Assembly (NCBI GenBank): GCA_964370855.1
Contig: CAYJMF010000009.1
Span: forward strand, 1-64,000
Direction: 5' to 3'
Source of the DNA: JAKLKS01 sp964370855
Lineage (GTDB): Bacteria > Planctomycetota > JAJSAM01 > JAKLKS01
Length of the DNA stretch: 64,000 bases
Part shown: positions 43,910 to 52,824 of the stretch, in pieces
Layout: every line of letters begins with the position of its first letter
How positions within the stretch are numbered: position 1 is the first letter of the stretch
Translations under genes and position numbers: made by a program
The notes under the pieces: model-generated
The model's database searches: none
Seen by the model: the letters and a program-made list of their open reading frames with translations, nothing else
What the model was told of the DNA's origin: nothing

Positions 43910-44876
43910 GCCCCGCGCCGCCGCCCTGCTGCGCGCCTCCGTGGCCGCGGAGCGCTGGGACCGCCCCTTCCTCCTCGTGGGGAGGGGGCCGGACCGGGAC
44001 GGCGCGGCCCGGGCCACGGCGCGGGCCGTCCTCTGCCGCGGCCGGCGCCCCGGGTCCGGCGACGCCTGCGGCGCCTGCGGCGCCTGCCACCGCTTCGACC
44101 GGGACCTCCATCCCGACTTCCACCTCCTCGCCCCGGCGAAGAACCGGGTGTCCATCGGCGTGGACGCCGTGGAGGAGCTGCAGCGGGCGCTGGCGCTGCG
44201 CCCCGTGGAGGGGGGGAACGCGGCGGCCCTGGTGCCCGCGGCCGAGGAACTCACCCCCCAGGCCCAGAACGCGCTCCTCAAGACCCTCGAGGAGCCGCCG
44301 CCCCGCACCGCCCTCCTCCTCACCGTCGCGGCGCCGCGGGCCCTCCTCGCCACGGTCCTCTCCCGGTGCGTCGTCCTGCGGTTCCCCCCTCCCCCGCGGG
44401 CGGAGTTCGCCGCCGACGCGGCCCGGCGGGGAGGCGCGGCGGCGGCGGGGGGGATCCTGGCCGTCGGGGCGGCGGGGGATCCGGCGGCTCTCGTGGAGGC
44501 GGCGGAGGAGGGGCTGGCCGCCGCGGCCCCGGCCCTCGCCCGGGCCTTCGCCCCGGGGGCGCCCCGCCGGGACCCCCTCGCCTCCCTGGAGCCGGCCGCG
44601 GCATGGGTGAAGGGGCAGGGATCCACCCTCGAGGATCAGCGCCGCCGCCTCCGCATGGCGCTGCGCCTCCTCCTCGCCCTGCACACCGGCGGGACCGCCG
44701 GCGGGGGCGGCCTCCCGGCGGAGCTGGCGGCGCCCTACGCCGCCCTCACCCGCCGCGCCCGGGACGGCCGCCTGGCGGCCCTCGGCACGGCCCGGGAGCG
44801 GGTGGAGCGCAACGTCGATCCCGGCGGCATCCTGGAGGCGCTGGCCGTGGAAGGGGCCTCCGCCGACGGCTCCTGA
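43896..44876 (+). CDS. holB: DNA polymerase III delta-prime subunit
   Basis: 326 residues from TTG 43896. Four-Cys zinc module CGACGACHRFDRDLHPDFH (with an earlier Cys) and the clamp-loader signature TPQAQNALLKTLEEPPPRT identify delta-prime. The P-loop is degenerate (VGRGPDRDGAARA), as is normal for this stator subunit. SRCVVLRFPPPP is the sensor/arginine-finger region. With holA at 13360 two of the clamp-loader subunits are in this window. Confidence 0.9.
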   Translation: MGTPEPRAAALLRASVAAERWDRPFLLVGRGPDRDGAARATARAVLCRGRRPGSGDACGACGACHRFDRDLHPDFHLLAPAKNRVSIGVDAVEELQRALALRPVEGGNAAALVPAAEELTPQAQNALLKTLEEPPPRTALLLTVAAPRALLATVLSRCVVLRFPPPPRAEFAADAARRGGAAAAGGILAVGAAGDPAALVEAAEEGLAAAAPALARAFAPGAPRRDPLASLEPAAAWVKGQGSTLEDQRRRLRMALRLLLALHTGGTAGGGGLPAELAAPYAALTRRARDGRLAALGTARERVERNVDPGGILEALAVEGASADGS

Positions 44877-45002
44877 GGTGCACGACCCCTCAAGTCCGCC
44901 CGCCGATTGGACCGAAAGATGCTGAAGCGGTGCTGTGCGCCGCGGGGCGGGGGCGCCGGGCGCGACGTGACCTGGAACGCATCGAGGAGGACGCCGATCC
45001 GC

Positions 45003-45599
45003 ATGCCGACGATGGACCTGGACGCCAGCGTGCGCGCCGTCTGCGGCAGGGACCCCCGGTTCCGGCCGGAGGCCTACCACTTCCTCCTTGAGGCCCTCGA
45101 CTTCACCCTCACGCGCCGCGCGCGGGAGGCGGGGCTGCCCCCGGCGGCCCCGGGGATGGAGTCCCTCGGGGTCTCCACCACGGGGCACGGGACGGCGGAT
45201 CCCGCCTCGTCGCCGGCCCCCTCACGGACCCCCTCCCACGTGCCCCCCTCCAACGTGCCCGCCTCCAACGTCGTGGGGCGGGACCTCCTGGAGGGGTTCC
45301 GCGACCTCGCCCTGGATCGCTTCGGCGCCCTCGCCCACGAGGTCCTCCGGGTCTGGGGCATCACGCGCACCGACGACGTGGGGGCCGTGGTCTTCAACAT
45401 GGTGGAGGCCGGCCTCCTCCAGAAGACCGCCACCGATTCCCCCGCCGACTACCACGCCGTCTTCGACTTCGAGGCCTCCCTGGAACGGGCCTTCGCGGAC
45501 CGGCTCCGGAGCGGGGACGTCCGGCTCGACGGACGCACCGCCGACGGACGGACCCCCGCCGCGGCCCCGGCCACGGAGAAGCCCGCGGGTCCCGCCTGA
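45003..45599 (+). CDS. Minf_1886-family protein (Verrucomicrobia/Planctomycetes-type)
   Basis: 198 residues from ATG 45003 (GAGGAGG 12 nt before; ATG 45012 also possible). The conserved core is RDPRFRPEAYHFLLEALDFT, then VVGRDLLEGFRDLALDRFG, VLRVWGITRTDDVGAVVFNM and VEAGLLQKTATDSPADY, the pattern of a small family reported mainly from Verrucomicrobia and Planctomycetes. Between them is a Ser/Pro/Thr linker with an SNVP-type near-repeat. Function is unknown; the Cys, His and acid positions do not reveal an active site. It is the best taxonomic marker in the window. Confidence 0.8.
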   Translation: MPTMDLDASVRAVCGRDPRFRPEAYHFLLEALDFTLTRRAREAGLPPAAPGMESLGVSTTGHGTADPASSPAPSRTPSHVPPSNVPASNVVGRDLLEGFRDLALDRFGALAHEVLRVWGITRTDDVGAVVFNMVEAGLLQKTATDSPADYHAVFDFEASLERAFADRLRSGDVRLDGRTADGRTPAAAPATEKPAGPA

Positions 45600-47020
45600 T
45601 GGCGTCCCCGGGCCCCTCTCCGGAGGACGCGCGCCGCCGGACCCTCTACCTCGCCGCCGTCGGGGCCCTCGTGCTCTACCTCGCCTACCAGGCGCGGTCC
45701 GCCGTCGTCCCGCTGCTCATCGCGCTTCTGGCGGCCTACGTCCTCGCCCCCCTCGTGGCGGCCCTGCAGCGGCGGCGGTTCTCCCGGGTGGGGGCCGTGA
45801 TCACCCTCTTCGTCGCCTTCTTCGGCTCCCTGGGCGTCGCCGCGGCCTTCGGGATCCCGCCCCTCGTGCACGAGGCCCGCGCCCTCGTGCGGGCGGCCAT
45901 GGGGGAGCCGGCCCGGACCCTGGGGATGCGTCTCCCCGGCGGGCTCCAGCTCCTCGTGGACAACCCGAAGGACGGGAAGCCCCTCGCCTTCGGCGCCCTC
46001 GTGACGGCCCGGGCCCTCCTCCCGCCGGACGGGCCCGGCGCCGGGGACGCCGGGGAGCGCGGGAACTTCGAGCGGAAGCTCCGCGAGGTCATGGAGACCC
46101 GCGGCGACGAGGAGGCCCGGAAGTTCCGGGCGAAGCACGACGCGTGGCTCGTCTCCCGCCACGAGGGGCGGCTCGTGATCTTCGAGGACCGCGACGGCGA
46201 CGGCCGCTTCGACCCGGGCTACCTCTTCGAGGGGACCATGGCGGCGAGCCGGTGGGTCGGGGAGCGGGTCCGCAACGCCGAGGCGGCCACGGTGGTGGAG
46301 GACCTCGGCATCGACGTCGTCCCCGACCTGTCGGAGGCCTTCCTCGCCCACACGGGGGACTTCGCCCGGGGGGCCATGGGGGTCCTCGGCACCCTCTTCG
46401 GGCTCCTCTCCTGGGGGCTCATCGTCCCGCTCTACACCTTCGTCTTCCTCATGCGCCTCGAGGACGTCTGGAACGCCTTCGTGACCTACCTGCCGGGCTC
46501 CCATCGCGACCGGGTCCTCCGGGTGCTCCTCCGCATCCACGTCATGCTCATCGGGTTCTTCCGGGGGCGCCTCCTCACCATGCTCTTCAAGGGGATCATG
46601 GTGGGCCTCGGCCTCGCCGTCGCAGGCACCCCCTACTGGGCCGTGTTCGGGGCCCTGGCCGGCCTCTTCACCATCGTCCCCGCCGTCGGTCCCCTCGTCG
46701 CGGCGGTGCCGGCGGTGATCCTCTCCTGGAGCGAGGGGGGGCCCCTCACGGCGGGCCTCGCCATCGGGGTCCTCATCGCCTCGGAGATCGTGGAGGGGTA
46801 CATCCTCATCCCGAAGATGGTGGGGAAGGAGGTCGGCCTCCACCCCATGGCGGTCATCACGGCCATCCTCGTGGGGGGCGCGCTGCTCGGCATCTTCGGC
46901 GTGGTCATCGCCATCCCCCTGGCCGCCGCCACGAAGATCATCTGGGAGGAGTTCGTGATCCCGGCCCTCAAGGCGAAGGCCGCCGAGGCGCCGGGGGATC
47001 CCGGCGCGTCCATTCCATGA
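45599..47020 (+). CDS. AI-2E/PerM-family membrane transporter with a DxDxDG loop
   Basis: 473 residues, start ATG overlapping the previous stop (TGATG). Membrane segments at about 18-65, then a long soluble insert (about 90-265), then a hydrophobic half with the family block AVAGTPYWAVFGALAGLFTI, VPAVGPLVAAVPAVILSW and IVEGYILIPKMVGKEVGLHP. The insert contains FEDRDGDGRFDPG starting near residue 195, a Ca-binding EF-hand-like loop not usual in this family. Members export AI-2 or act as sodium/proton antiporters; substrate is unknown here. Confidence 0.87.
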   Translation: MASPGPSPEDARRRTLYLAAVGALVLYLAYQARSAVVPLLIALLAAYVLAPLVAALQRRRFSRVGAVITLFVAFFGSLGVAAAFGIPPLVHEARALVRAAMGEPARTLGMRLPGGLQLLVDNPKDGKPLAFGALVTARALLPPDGPGAGDAGERGNFERKLREVMETRGDEEARKFRAKHDAWLVSRHEGRLVIFEDRDGDGRFDPGYLFEGTMAASRWVGERVRNAEAATVVEDLGIDVVPDLSEAFLAHTGDFARGAMGVLGTLFGLLSWGLIVPLYTFVFLMRLEDVWNAFVTYLPGSHRDRVLRVLLRIHVMLIGFFRGRLLTMLFKGIMVGLGLAVAGTPYWAVFGALAGLFTIVPAVGPLVAAVPAVILSWSEGGPLTAGLAIGVLIASEIVEGYILIPKMVGKEVGLHPMAVITAILVGGALLGIFGVVIAIPLAAATKIIWEEFVIPALKAKAAEAPGDPGASIP

Positions 47021-47088
47021 CACCCCGTGCCGGGGGTCCATGACACCCCGTGACCGGGCGTCCCTGATCCCGTGACCGGGGCCGCCCC
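47014..47088. repeat. Degenerate 23-bp tandem repeat between two genes
   Basis: TCCATGACACCCCGTG occurs exactly at 47014-47029 and 47037-47052 (23-bp period); a third, diverged unit (TCCCTGATCCCGTGACCGGG) begins at 47061 and a final CCCCGTGACGG runs into the next start codon. The first unit contains the stop codon of the transporter gene. Confidence 0.75.
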
Positions 47089-47814
47089 GTGACGGACCTC
47101 TCCGCCGCCCTCGGCGTCCCCGGGGTCCGCGTCCTCGTCTCGGAGAGGGCCGACGGCTCCATGGGGTTCACCGGCGCCCCCGACCGGGCCGCCGTGGGGC
47201 AAGCGCGGGAGAGGTTCCTCGCGGCGGCGGGGTTCGACCCCGCGGCCGCGGCGGGGGCGCTCCAGGTCCACGGCCGGGAGATCCTCCGCGCGGGTCCGGG
47301 GGACCGGGGGCGGGGGGGGCTCGATCCCGTGCGTTCCCTCGGCGAGGCCGACGGCCTCGTGACGGTGGAGCCGGGGCTCCCCCTCCTCGCCCTCTCCGCG
47401 GACTGCGTCGTGGCGGCCCTGGCACCGAGGGACGGGAGCGCCGTGGCCGTCTTCCACGCCGGCTGGAGGGGGGCCGCGGCGGGGGTGGCGGGGGCCGCCG
47501 TACAGGCCCTCGCCGAGGCCTCGGGAACGCCGCCCGACGCCCTCCGCGCCGTCCTCGGCCCCGCCATCGGCCCCTGCTGCTACGAGGTGGGGGAGGAGGT
47601 GGCGGCGGCCTTTCCCCGCCACCTCCGGCCGGGACGGGGGGAGCGGCCCCACCTCGACCTCCCCGGGGCGGTGCGGGGGGCGCTGCTGCGGGCGGGGCTC
47701 CGGGCCGAGGCCGTGGCGGGGCCGGGCCCCTGCACGCTCTGCTCCGGCGGCTGGTTCAGCCACCGCCGCGGCGACGGCGGGCGGCAGCTCCTCGCCGCCG
47801 CCCGCGTCCGATAA
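47089..47814 (+). CDS. pgeF: Laccase-domain protein YfiH/PgeF
   Basis: 241 residues from GTG 47089. Signature residues: QVHGREIL, SADCVVAALAPR, FHAGWRGAAAGVAG, GPAIGPCCYEVGEEV and CTLCSGGWFSHRRGDGGRQ, which carry the His/Cys ligands of the multicopper-like site. Homologues act as purine nucleoside phosphorylase/adenosine deaminase and, in E. coli, as a peptidoglycan-editing factor that removes mis-incorporated serine. It is convergent with the S41 peptidase gene (9 bp between stops). Confidence 0.93.
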   Translation: MTDLSAALGVPGVRVLVSERADGSMGFTGAPDRAAVGQARERFLAAAGFDPAAAAGALQVHGREILRAGPGDRGRGGLDPVRSLGEADGLVTVEPGLPLLALSADCVVAALAPRDGSAVAVFHAGWRGAAAGVAGAAVQALAEASGTPPDALRAVLGPAIGPCCYEVGEEVAAAFPRHLRPGRGERPHLDLPGAVRGALLRAGLRAEAVAGPGPCTLCSGGWFSHRRGDGGRQLLAAARVR

Positions 47815-47823
47815 CCCGTATTC

Positions 47824-50295
47824 CTACTTCCCGGGGGAGGGCAGCGCCATGTCCGTGTCCACGGGGGGGGCCTCGAAGGTCTTCCCCACGAGGGAGCGGT
47901 AGGCGGGCACCGCCGCGGGATCGATCTTCATCTCCTCCAGCACCCGGAGGAGGGCGCGCTGCAGTTGTGCGTCGAGCTCCCAGTCCGCCAGCAGCGGCCG
48001 GCCGAGGATGTCGCTGGCCTTGAGGCGCACCCGGGTGCGGAGGACCCAGCGCACGTCCATCTTCGACAGCGGGGTCCCGAGGGTGGCGTAGAAGGCGTCG
48101 AAGCCGGGGTAGGCGTCGGTGGAGCCGCCGTCGGCCTCGGCCAGGGCCAGGGCCATCTCGCGGTTCCCGGCGAAGATCCCCTCGACGTAGGCCTTGAAGT
48201 CGGCGTTCTCCACGAGGAGCGCGGCGGCCTCCACCTTCCACCCCTCGAGGGCGTCGTCCTTGACGCCGATGTCCGGCTCGATGCCCCCCTTCCAGACGTC
48301 CCGTCCGCGGACGGTCTTCACCCGGGTGCGCTCCGGGGAGGTGTTGTCGGGGAGGAAGTAGCGGGCGATGGTCACCTTGACGGCGGGGCTGTCGAACTTC
48401 CCGTTCCCGTTCTCGTCGGTGAAGGGCTCGCCGTCGTTCCACTTCCCGTCCTGGTTTCGATCGTAGAAGGGCTCGGCGTCCCCACGCTTCCCGTCGTCGT
48501 CGGCGTCGTCGAACTCCTCGGGGAAGTCGTACTCGCCGTTCCCGTTGGCGTCGACGTAGGGCTCGCAGAAGGGCTGTACCGTGACGGGCAGCACGATCTG
48601 GACGGAGCCCTTCCCGAAGGTGCGCTCGCCGACGAGGACGGAGCGCTTGTGGTGCTTGAGGCAGCCGGCGAGGATCTCCGAGGCCGAGGCGCTGCCGCCG
48701 TTCACGAGAAGCACGAGGGGGAGGCGGGAGACGTCGGCCCGGCGCCCCCGGGTGGCGCGGGAGTAGCCGCGCTGCGAGCGGCCCGAGGTGCGGACGACGT
48801 CCTTCCCCGGGTCCATGAAGAGGGAGGCGATGTCCACGGCCTGCTCGAGGAGGCCGCCGCCGTTCCACCGGAGGTCGAGGACGATGCCCCGGACGCCGGA
48901 CTCCTTGAACCCGGCCAGGGCCTTCGCGACCTCCTCGGCGGCGTTGGCGCTGAAGTCCTCGAGGAGGATGTACCCGACGTCCCCGGGGAGGACCGCCGAC
49001 CATGTGGAGGGGACGCGGATCTGGCCGCGCTCCAGGGTCTGGTCCCGGGCCTCGGTCCAGCCCTTGCGGTGGACCTTGATGACGACCTTCGTCCCGGCGG
49101 GGCCCTTCAGGTGGGAGATGATGACGTCGATGGCCTCCCCCGTGGTCGCCCAGCCGTCGATCTCGAGGATGCGGTCGCCGGGCATGAGGCCCGAGTTCCA
49201 CGCGGGGCTGTTGAACATCGGCCGCTTGATGGCGAAGTAGCCGTCGGCGTCGATCTCGACGTAGGCGCCGATGCCGCCGTAGGAGTCCCCCTGGATGCTC
49301 TTCATCCAGGACTCCCGCTCGGCGCGGTCGAAGAAGGCGGTGTGGGGGTCGATGCCCGTGACGAGGCCGTGGGCGGCCCCCTCGAGGCGCTCCCGGACCC
49401 ACTTCTCCCGGGCGCCGGGCTCGGCGTTCCCGGGGGCGGCGTCGGCGTTGGCGAGGACGACCTTGAGGAGGGCCTCGAGGAGGCCCGGCTCGAAGCCGGG
49501 GACGACGGGGTCCCCGGCGGGGGCGGCGCCGGCGGGCTTCCCGGCGGCCTTCTCGGCCTCCCGGCGGAGGCGGCGGTTCTCGTTGCGCAGCGCCGCGGCG
49601 TTGTCCTCGATGGTGCCCCGCTCGAGCAGGGTCCGGGCGAGGCGGCCCCGCTCCGAGGGCTCGTCCTTGACGGCGGAGAGGAGGGGTTTCGCGGCCTCGA
49701 CGAAGCCGGCGTCGGCCAGCAGCAGGGCGGCCTCGGTGCGGAGGTTGCCGTCCTCGGTGCTCTTCATGGCGTCCTCGAGCTTGCGGCGCCAGACCGGCTC
49801 CTTGGTGATGCCGTAGAGGGCGCGGTAGGCGTGGATGCGCAGGCGCGGGTCGAGCTCGTCGGACTGGAGCCTGAGGATGCGCTCGGCGATGAGGGCGGGC
49901 TCGCTGAGGGAGTTGCCGGAGATGCCGAGCTGGTCGGCGGCGCCGACGCGCACCTCCGGGGGGAGGGCGGGGTCGAGGAGGTCCATGAGGGTCGCGCGGG
50001 CGAGCTCCAGCTCCTTCAGGCCGAGCAGCGCCCGGGCGAGGCCGAGGCGGGCCCAGGGGGGGGCGGTGGGGAGCTTCTCGCGGATGGCGGGGAGGGATTC
50101 GGTGCCGATGCCGGTGAGGCGCTCCGCCTGCTGCCAGATGCGGGGGCCCTCGGTGGCGAGCATCTGGTCCACGACCTCCCGGGCCATCTGCCCGGGGGCC
50201 TCCTCCTGCGGGAGGGCGGGGGCGGGGGCGAGGAGGAGGAGGCCGGCCATGAGGAGGGCGCCGGCCGCGGCGCGGCGGGGGAGGCGGCGGGGCAT
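47824..50295 (-). CDS. S41 (CtpA/Prc-type) peptidase with HEAT-like N-terminus and Ca-loop insert
   Basis: 823 residues from ATG 50295 (AAAGGAG upstream). Signal peptide with core GALLMAGLLLLAPAPALP; helical HEAT/TPR-like region to about 250; PDZ domain with YGGIGAYVEID and SGLMPGDRILEIDGWATTG; the S41 catalytic site NGGSASASEILAG (Ser) and GERTFGKGSVQ (Lys, 25 residues after the Ser, as in Prc). After the Lys, about 57 residues coded by 48390-48560 carry four Asp/Asn-rich loops: DANGNGEYDFPEE, DADDDGKRGD, DRNQDGKWNDGE and DENGNGKFDSP. These look like Ca-binding EF-hand or thrombospondin-3-type loops. Predicted periplasmic or secreted C-terminal processing protease. Confidence 0.9.
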   Translation of the reverse strand: MPRRLPRRAAAGALLMAGLLLLAPAPALPQEEAPGQMAREVVDQMLATEGPRIWQQAERLTGIGTESLPAIREKLPTAPPWARLGLARALLGLKELELARATLMDLLDPALPPEVRVGAADQLGISGNSLSEPALIAERILRLQSDELDPRLRIHAYRALYGITKEPVWRRKLEDAMKSTEDGNLRTEAALLLADAGFVEAAKPLLSAVKDEPSERGRLARTLLERGTIEDNAAALRNENRRLRREAEKAAGKPAGAAPAGDPVVPGFEPGLLEALLKVVLANADAAPGNAEPGAREKWVRERLEGAAHGLVTGIDPHTAFFDRAERESWMKSIQGDSYGGIGAYVEIDADGYFAIKRPMFNSPAWNSGLMPGDRILEIDGWATTGEAIDVIISHLKGPAGTKVVIKVHRKGWTEARDQTLERGQIRVPSTWSAVLPGDVGYILLEDFSANAAEEVAKALAGFKESGVRGIVLDLRWNGGGLLEQAVDIASLFMDPGKDVVRTSGRSQRGYSRATRGRRADVSRLPLVLLVNGGSASASEILAGCLKHHKRSVLVGERTFGKGSVQIVLPVTVQPFCEPYVDANGNGEYDFPEEFDDADDDGKRGDAEPFYDRNQDGKWNDGEPFTDENGNGKFDSPAVKVTIARYFLPDNTSPERTRVKTVRGRDVWKGGIEPDIGVKDDALEGWKVEAAALLVENADFKAYVEGIFAGNREMALALAEADGGSTDAYPGFDAFYATLGTPLSKMDVRWVLRTRVRLKASDILGRPLLADWELDAQLQRALLRVLEEMKIDPAAVPAYRSLVGKTFEAPPVDTDMALPSPGK

Positions 50296-50377
50296 CGAGG
50301 CTCCTTTCGGGGCGGAAGGTGAGGCGGGACGGCTGGTCGGGACGGACGACGGACGAAGACCGGGCCGGTCCCCGCTC

Positions 50378-50383
50378 AGGATA
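50378..50383 (-). promoter_or_regulatory. Putative -10 box TATCCT for the S41 peptidase gene
   Basis: TATCCT on the minus strand in a locally AT-richer stretch, giving a leader of about 75 nt that ends in a strong ribosome site (AAAGGAG). Confidence 0.35.
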
Positions 50384-50479
50384 AGCCATTCCTTTGACGT
50401 GTGGGGAAGTCTCGGCGGGCGGTGGGATCCGGGACGGGCGACCCCCGCCCGCCTGTAACACCCCCGCGTCCGCGCCTGC

Positions 50480-51997
50480 ATGATCGGAACCTGCCATTCC
50501 GCCGCCCCCCTCGGGGTCTCCGCCCGGCTCGTCGAGGTCGAGGTGGACGTCCAGGGCGCCAACCGCCACGGGCTCGCCTTCGTCGGCCTCCCCGACGCCG
50601 GGGTCCGCGAAGCCGTCAACCGGGTGAAGGCGGCGCTCTCCAACACCGGCTTCCGCTTCCCCTCCAGCGACCGGGTGGTCATCAACCTCGCGCCGGCGAA
50701 CCTCCGGAAGGAGGGGTCGGCCTACGATCTGCCCATCGCGCTGGCGGTGCTGGCGGCGACGCGGCAGGTGCGGGCGCCGCGCCTCGACGACCACCTGGTG
50801 GTGGGGGAGCTCTCCCTCGACGGCCGGGTGCGGCCGGTGCGCGGGGTGCTCTGCGTGGCGGACCGTGCCGCGCGGTCGCGGCGGTGGAAGGGAATTCTCG
50901 TGCCCGCGGACAACGCGCGGGAGGCGGCGCTGGCGCGGGGGCTGCCCGTGGTGCCCGTGGAGAGCCTCGTCGAGGCGGTGCTCTACCTCGCCGGGGCCCG
51001 GGAGGGGCGGGCGGTGGTCCCGTCGCCGGAGGGCGGCCCGGCCGCCGTCCCGCTTCCTCCCGGTCCCGACTTCGCCGACGTGCGGGGGCAGGAGGGGGCG
51101 GTGCGGGCAGCGCTGGTGGCGGCGGCGGGGGAGCACAACCTGCTGCTGGTGGGGCCGCCGGGGAGCGGGAAGACGATGATCGCGGAGCGGCTGCCGGGGA
51201 TCCTGCCGGCGCTCGACGAGGAGGCCTCCATCGAGGCGACGAAGATCCACTCCGTGGCGGGGCTCCTGCGGGGGGAGCCGCTCACGGTGCCGCCCTTCCG
51301 GGCGCCCCACCACACGACGTCGGCGGCGGGGCTGCTGGGAGGGGGGCCTCGTGCTGCGCCGGGGGAGATCACGCTGGCCCATCGGGGGGTGCTGTTCCTC
51401 GACGAGCTGCCGGAGTTCGACCGCCGCTCCCTCGAGGGTCTGCGGGAGCCGCTGGAGCGCGGCGAGTTGAGCGTGGTGCGGGCGGGATACCGGGTGCGGT
51501 TCCCGTCCCGGTTCCTGCTGACGGCGGCGATGAACCCCTGCCCCTGCGGAAATCACGGCGTGGCCGATCGGACCTGCGACTGCACGCCGCCGGCGGTGAT
51601 GCGCTACCGGGGGCGGGTGTCGGGGCCGCTGCTCGACCGCTTCGATCTCCAGGTGCGGGTGCCGCCGGTGCGGGCCGGGGATCTCGCGGCGGGGGCGCGG
51701 CGGGGGCCGTCGTCGGCGGAATTGCGGGCGGCGGTGGCGGCGGCGCGGGCGCTGCAGCGGGAGCGGGGGGCGGTGAACGGCGCGCTCGACGGGAAGGGGC
51801 TCGACCGGTGGGCGACGCCGGACCGGGAGGGGGAGGCGTTCCTCGAGAAGGCGGCGGACCGCCTGCGGATGTCGGCGCGGGCGGTGGTGCGGGTGCGGCG
51901 GTTGGCGCGGACGCTGGCGGATCTCGAGGGGGCGGAGCGGGTGGGGAGGGCGCACCTCGCCGAGGCGGCGGCGTTCCGGGTGAAGGGGGGGGAGTGA
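50480..51997 (+). CDS. comM: ComM/YifB Mg-chelatase-like AAA+ ATPase
   Basis: 505 residues. N-terminal Lon-like substrate domain (EVDVQGANRHGLAFVGLPDA, VINLAPANLRKEGSAYDLPI), Mg-chelatase AAA+ core with Walker A GPPGSGKTMIAERLPGILP, FRAPHHTTSAAGLLGGG, Walker B GVLFLDELPEFDRRSLEGLR, and the C-terminal sensor part with the Cys pattern MNPCPCGNHGVADRTCDCTP. ComM hexamers promote branch migration during natural transformation. Divergent from the S41 gene. ATG 50480 matches the family start (MIGTCHSAAPLG). Confidence 0.95.
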   Translation: MIGTCHSAAPLGVSARLVEVEVDVQGANRHGLAFVGLPDAGVREAVNRVKAALSNTGFRFPSSDRVVINLAPANLRKEGSAYDLPIALAVLAATRQVRAPRLDDHLVVGELSLDGRVRPVRGVLCVADRAARSRRWKGILVPADNAREAALARGLPVVPVESLVEAVLYLAGAREGRAVVPSPEGGPAAVPLPPGPDFADVRGQEGAVRAALVAAAGEHNLLLVGPPGSGKTMIAERLPGILPALDEEASIEATKIHSVAGLLRGEPLTVPPFRAPHHTTSAAGLLGGGPRAAPGEITLAHRGVLFLDELPEFDRRSLEGLREPLERGELSVVRAGYRVRFPSRFLLTAAMNPCPCGNHGVADRTCDCTPPAVMRYRGRVSGPLLDRFDLQVRVPPVRAGDLAAGARRGPSSAELRAAVAAARALQRERGAVNGALDGKGLDRWATPDREGEAFLEKAADRLRMSARAVVRVRRLARTLADLEGAERVGRAHLAEAAAFRVKGGE

Positions 51998-52213
51998 GAG
52001 GGGGCTCCGAGCCTTTGGAACCGTCCGGCCATGGCCTTCGCTCGCCAGTCCCGCCAGGGGCCCGGCGTCCAAGTTCCGAAGTCTCCATCGCTCCCCTAAG
52101 CGTCGTCGGTGTCGGAGGGCGAGATGGCTCCGGGAGCGGCGGAGAGAGGTCTCCTTGCACCCGACCACGAGCCGAGAGTCGGAACGAGGTCTCGAGTGGC
52201 GGAAGGAGGAAGC

Positions 52214-52780
52214 ATGAAGAGCATCAGCGTGGCCGCGGTCATCGGGGTGTCAACGCTGTCGGGTGCCCTCTTCGGGAACGGTGTCCAGGGGGCCGGGAAG
52301 CCGATGGCCCTGGAGATCGGGGAGGCTGGCCGCGGGGGAGTGATCCGAATGACCTGCTCCGGAGGGAAACCGACCATCGAGATGATCTCGGACGAGGGGA
52401 TGGTCGTCCGGATGGAGGTGGGAAAGAACGCAGGCTTCCGCATGGGGAGGCTCGGGCGGCTCGAGGACGACATCACGGCCACCGTGGACGAATACGGCAA
52501 GGTGGAGTTGTCGCTGGGAAGGAGCCAATCCCAGTCGGTACTGCTGTTCCACGAACCGGGCTTCGCTTCGGGAATGACGGTGCGCTCGGGGGAACTGGAT
52601 GAGGCGACCGTGGGACTGATGGCTGCGGCTGCCAGCGAAGAGGAATACTTCCGATTCCCGGAAACGGCACAGGTGGTGCTGTGGGATGGACCCAAGCCGG
52701 TATGGCACCGAAGGGTCACGGCGGGGCGGGGAATTGACCAGTTCCCTGAACCCGTGGCGGCTCCCCAGGGGAGCAAGTAG
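52214..52780 (+). CDS. Small secreted protein of unknown function
   Basis: 188 residues from ATG 52214, which has an ideal site (GGAAGGAGGAAGC). Signal peptide MKSISVAAVIGVSTLSGALF. The mature part is beta-rich with short repeated strands (GVIRMTCSGGKPTIEMISDE, MVVRMEVGKNAGFRMGRLGR, KVELSLGRSQSQSVLLFHEP). Codon use is markedly less GC3-biased than in comM next to it, which hints at recent acquisition or low expression. No family recognised. Confidence 0.6.
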   Translation: MKSISVAAVIGVSTLSGALFGNGVQGAGKPMALEIGEAGRGGVIRMTCSGGKPTIEMISDEGMVVRMEVGKNAGFRMGRLGRLEDDITATVDEYGKVELSLGRSQSQSVLLFHEPGFASGMTVRSGELDEATVGLMAAAASEEEYFRFPETAQVVLWDGPKPVWHRRVTAGRGIDQFPEPVAAPQGSK

Positions 52781-52824
52781 TCGGCGGACCGAAGGGGACT
52801 CTCTCCGGTTCTGGCCATGTCCCT

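Noticed and set aside
44879..44926. 15-codon GTG ORF after holB
   Set aside because: No promoter box or overlap with the next start; unlike the leader ORF at 56449 it has no supporting geometry.
47014..47088. CRISPR-like repeats
   Set aside because: Only three degenerate units with no unique spacers and no cas genes.
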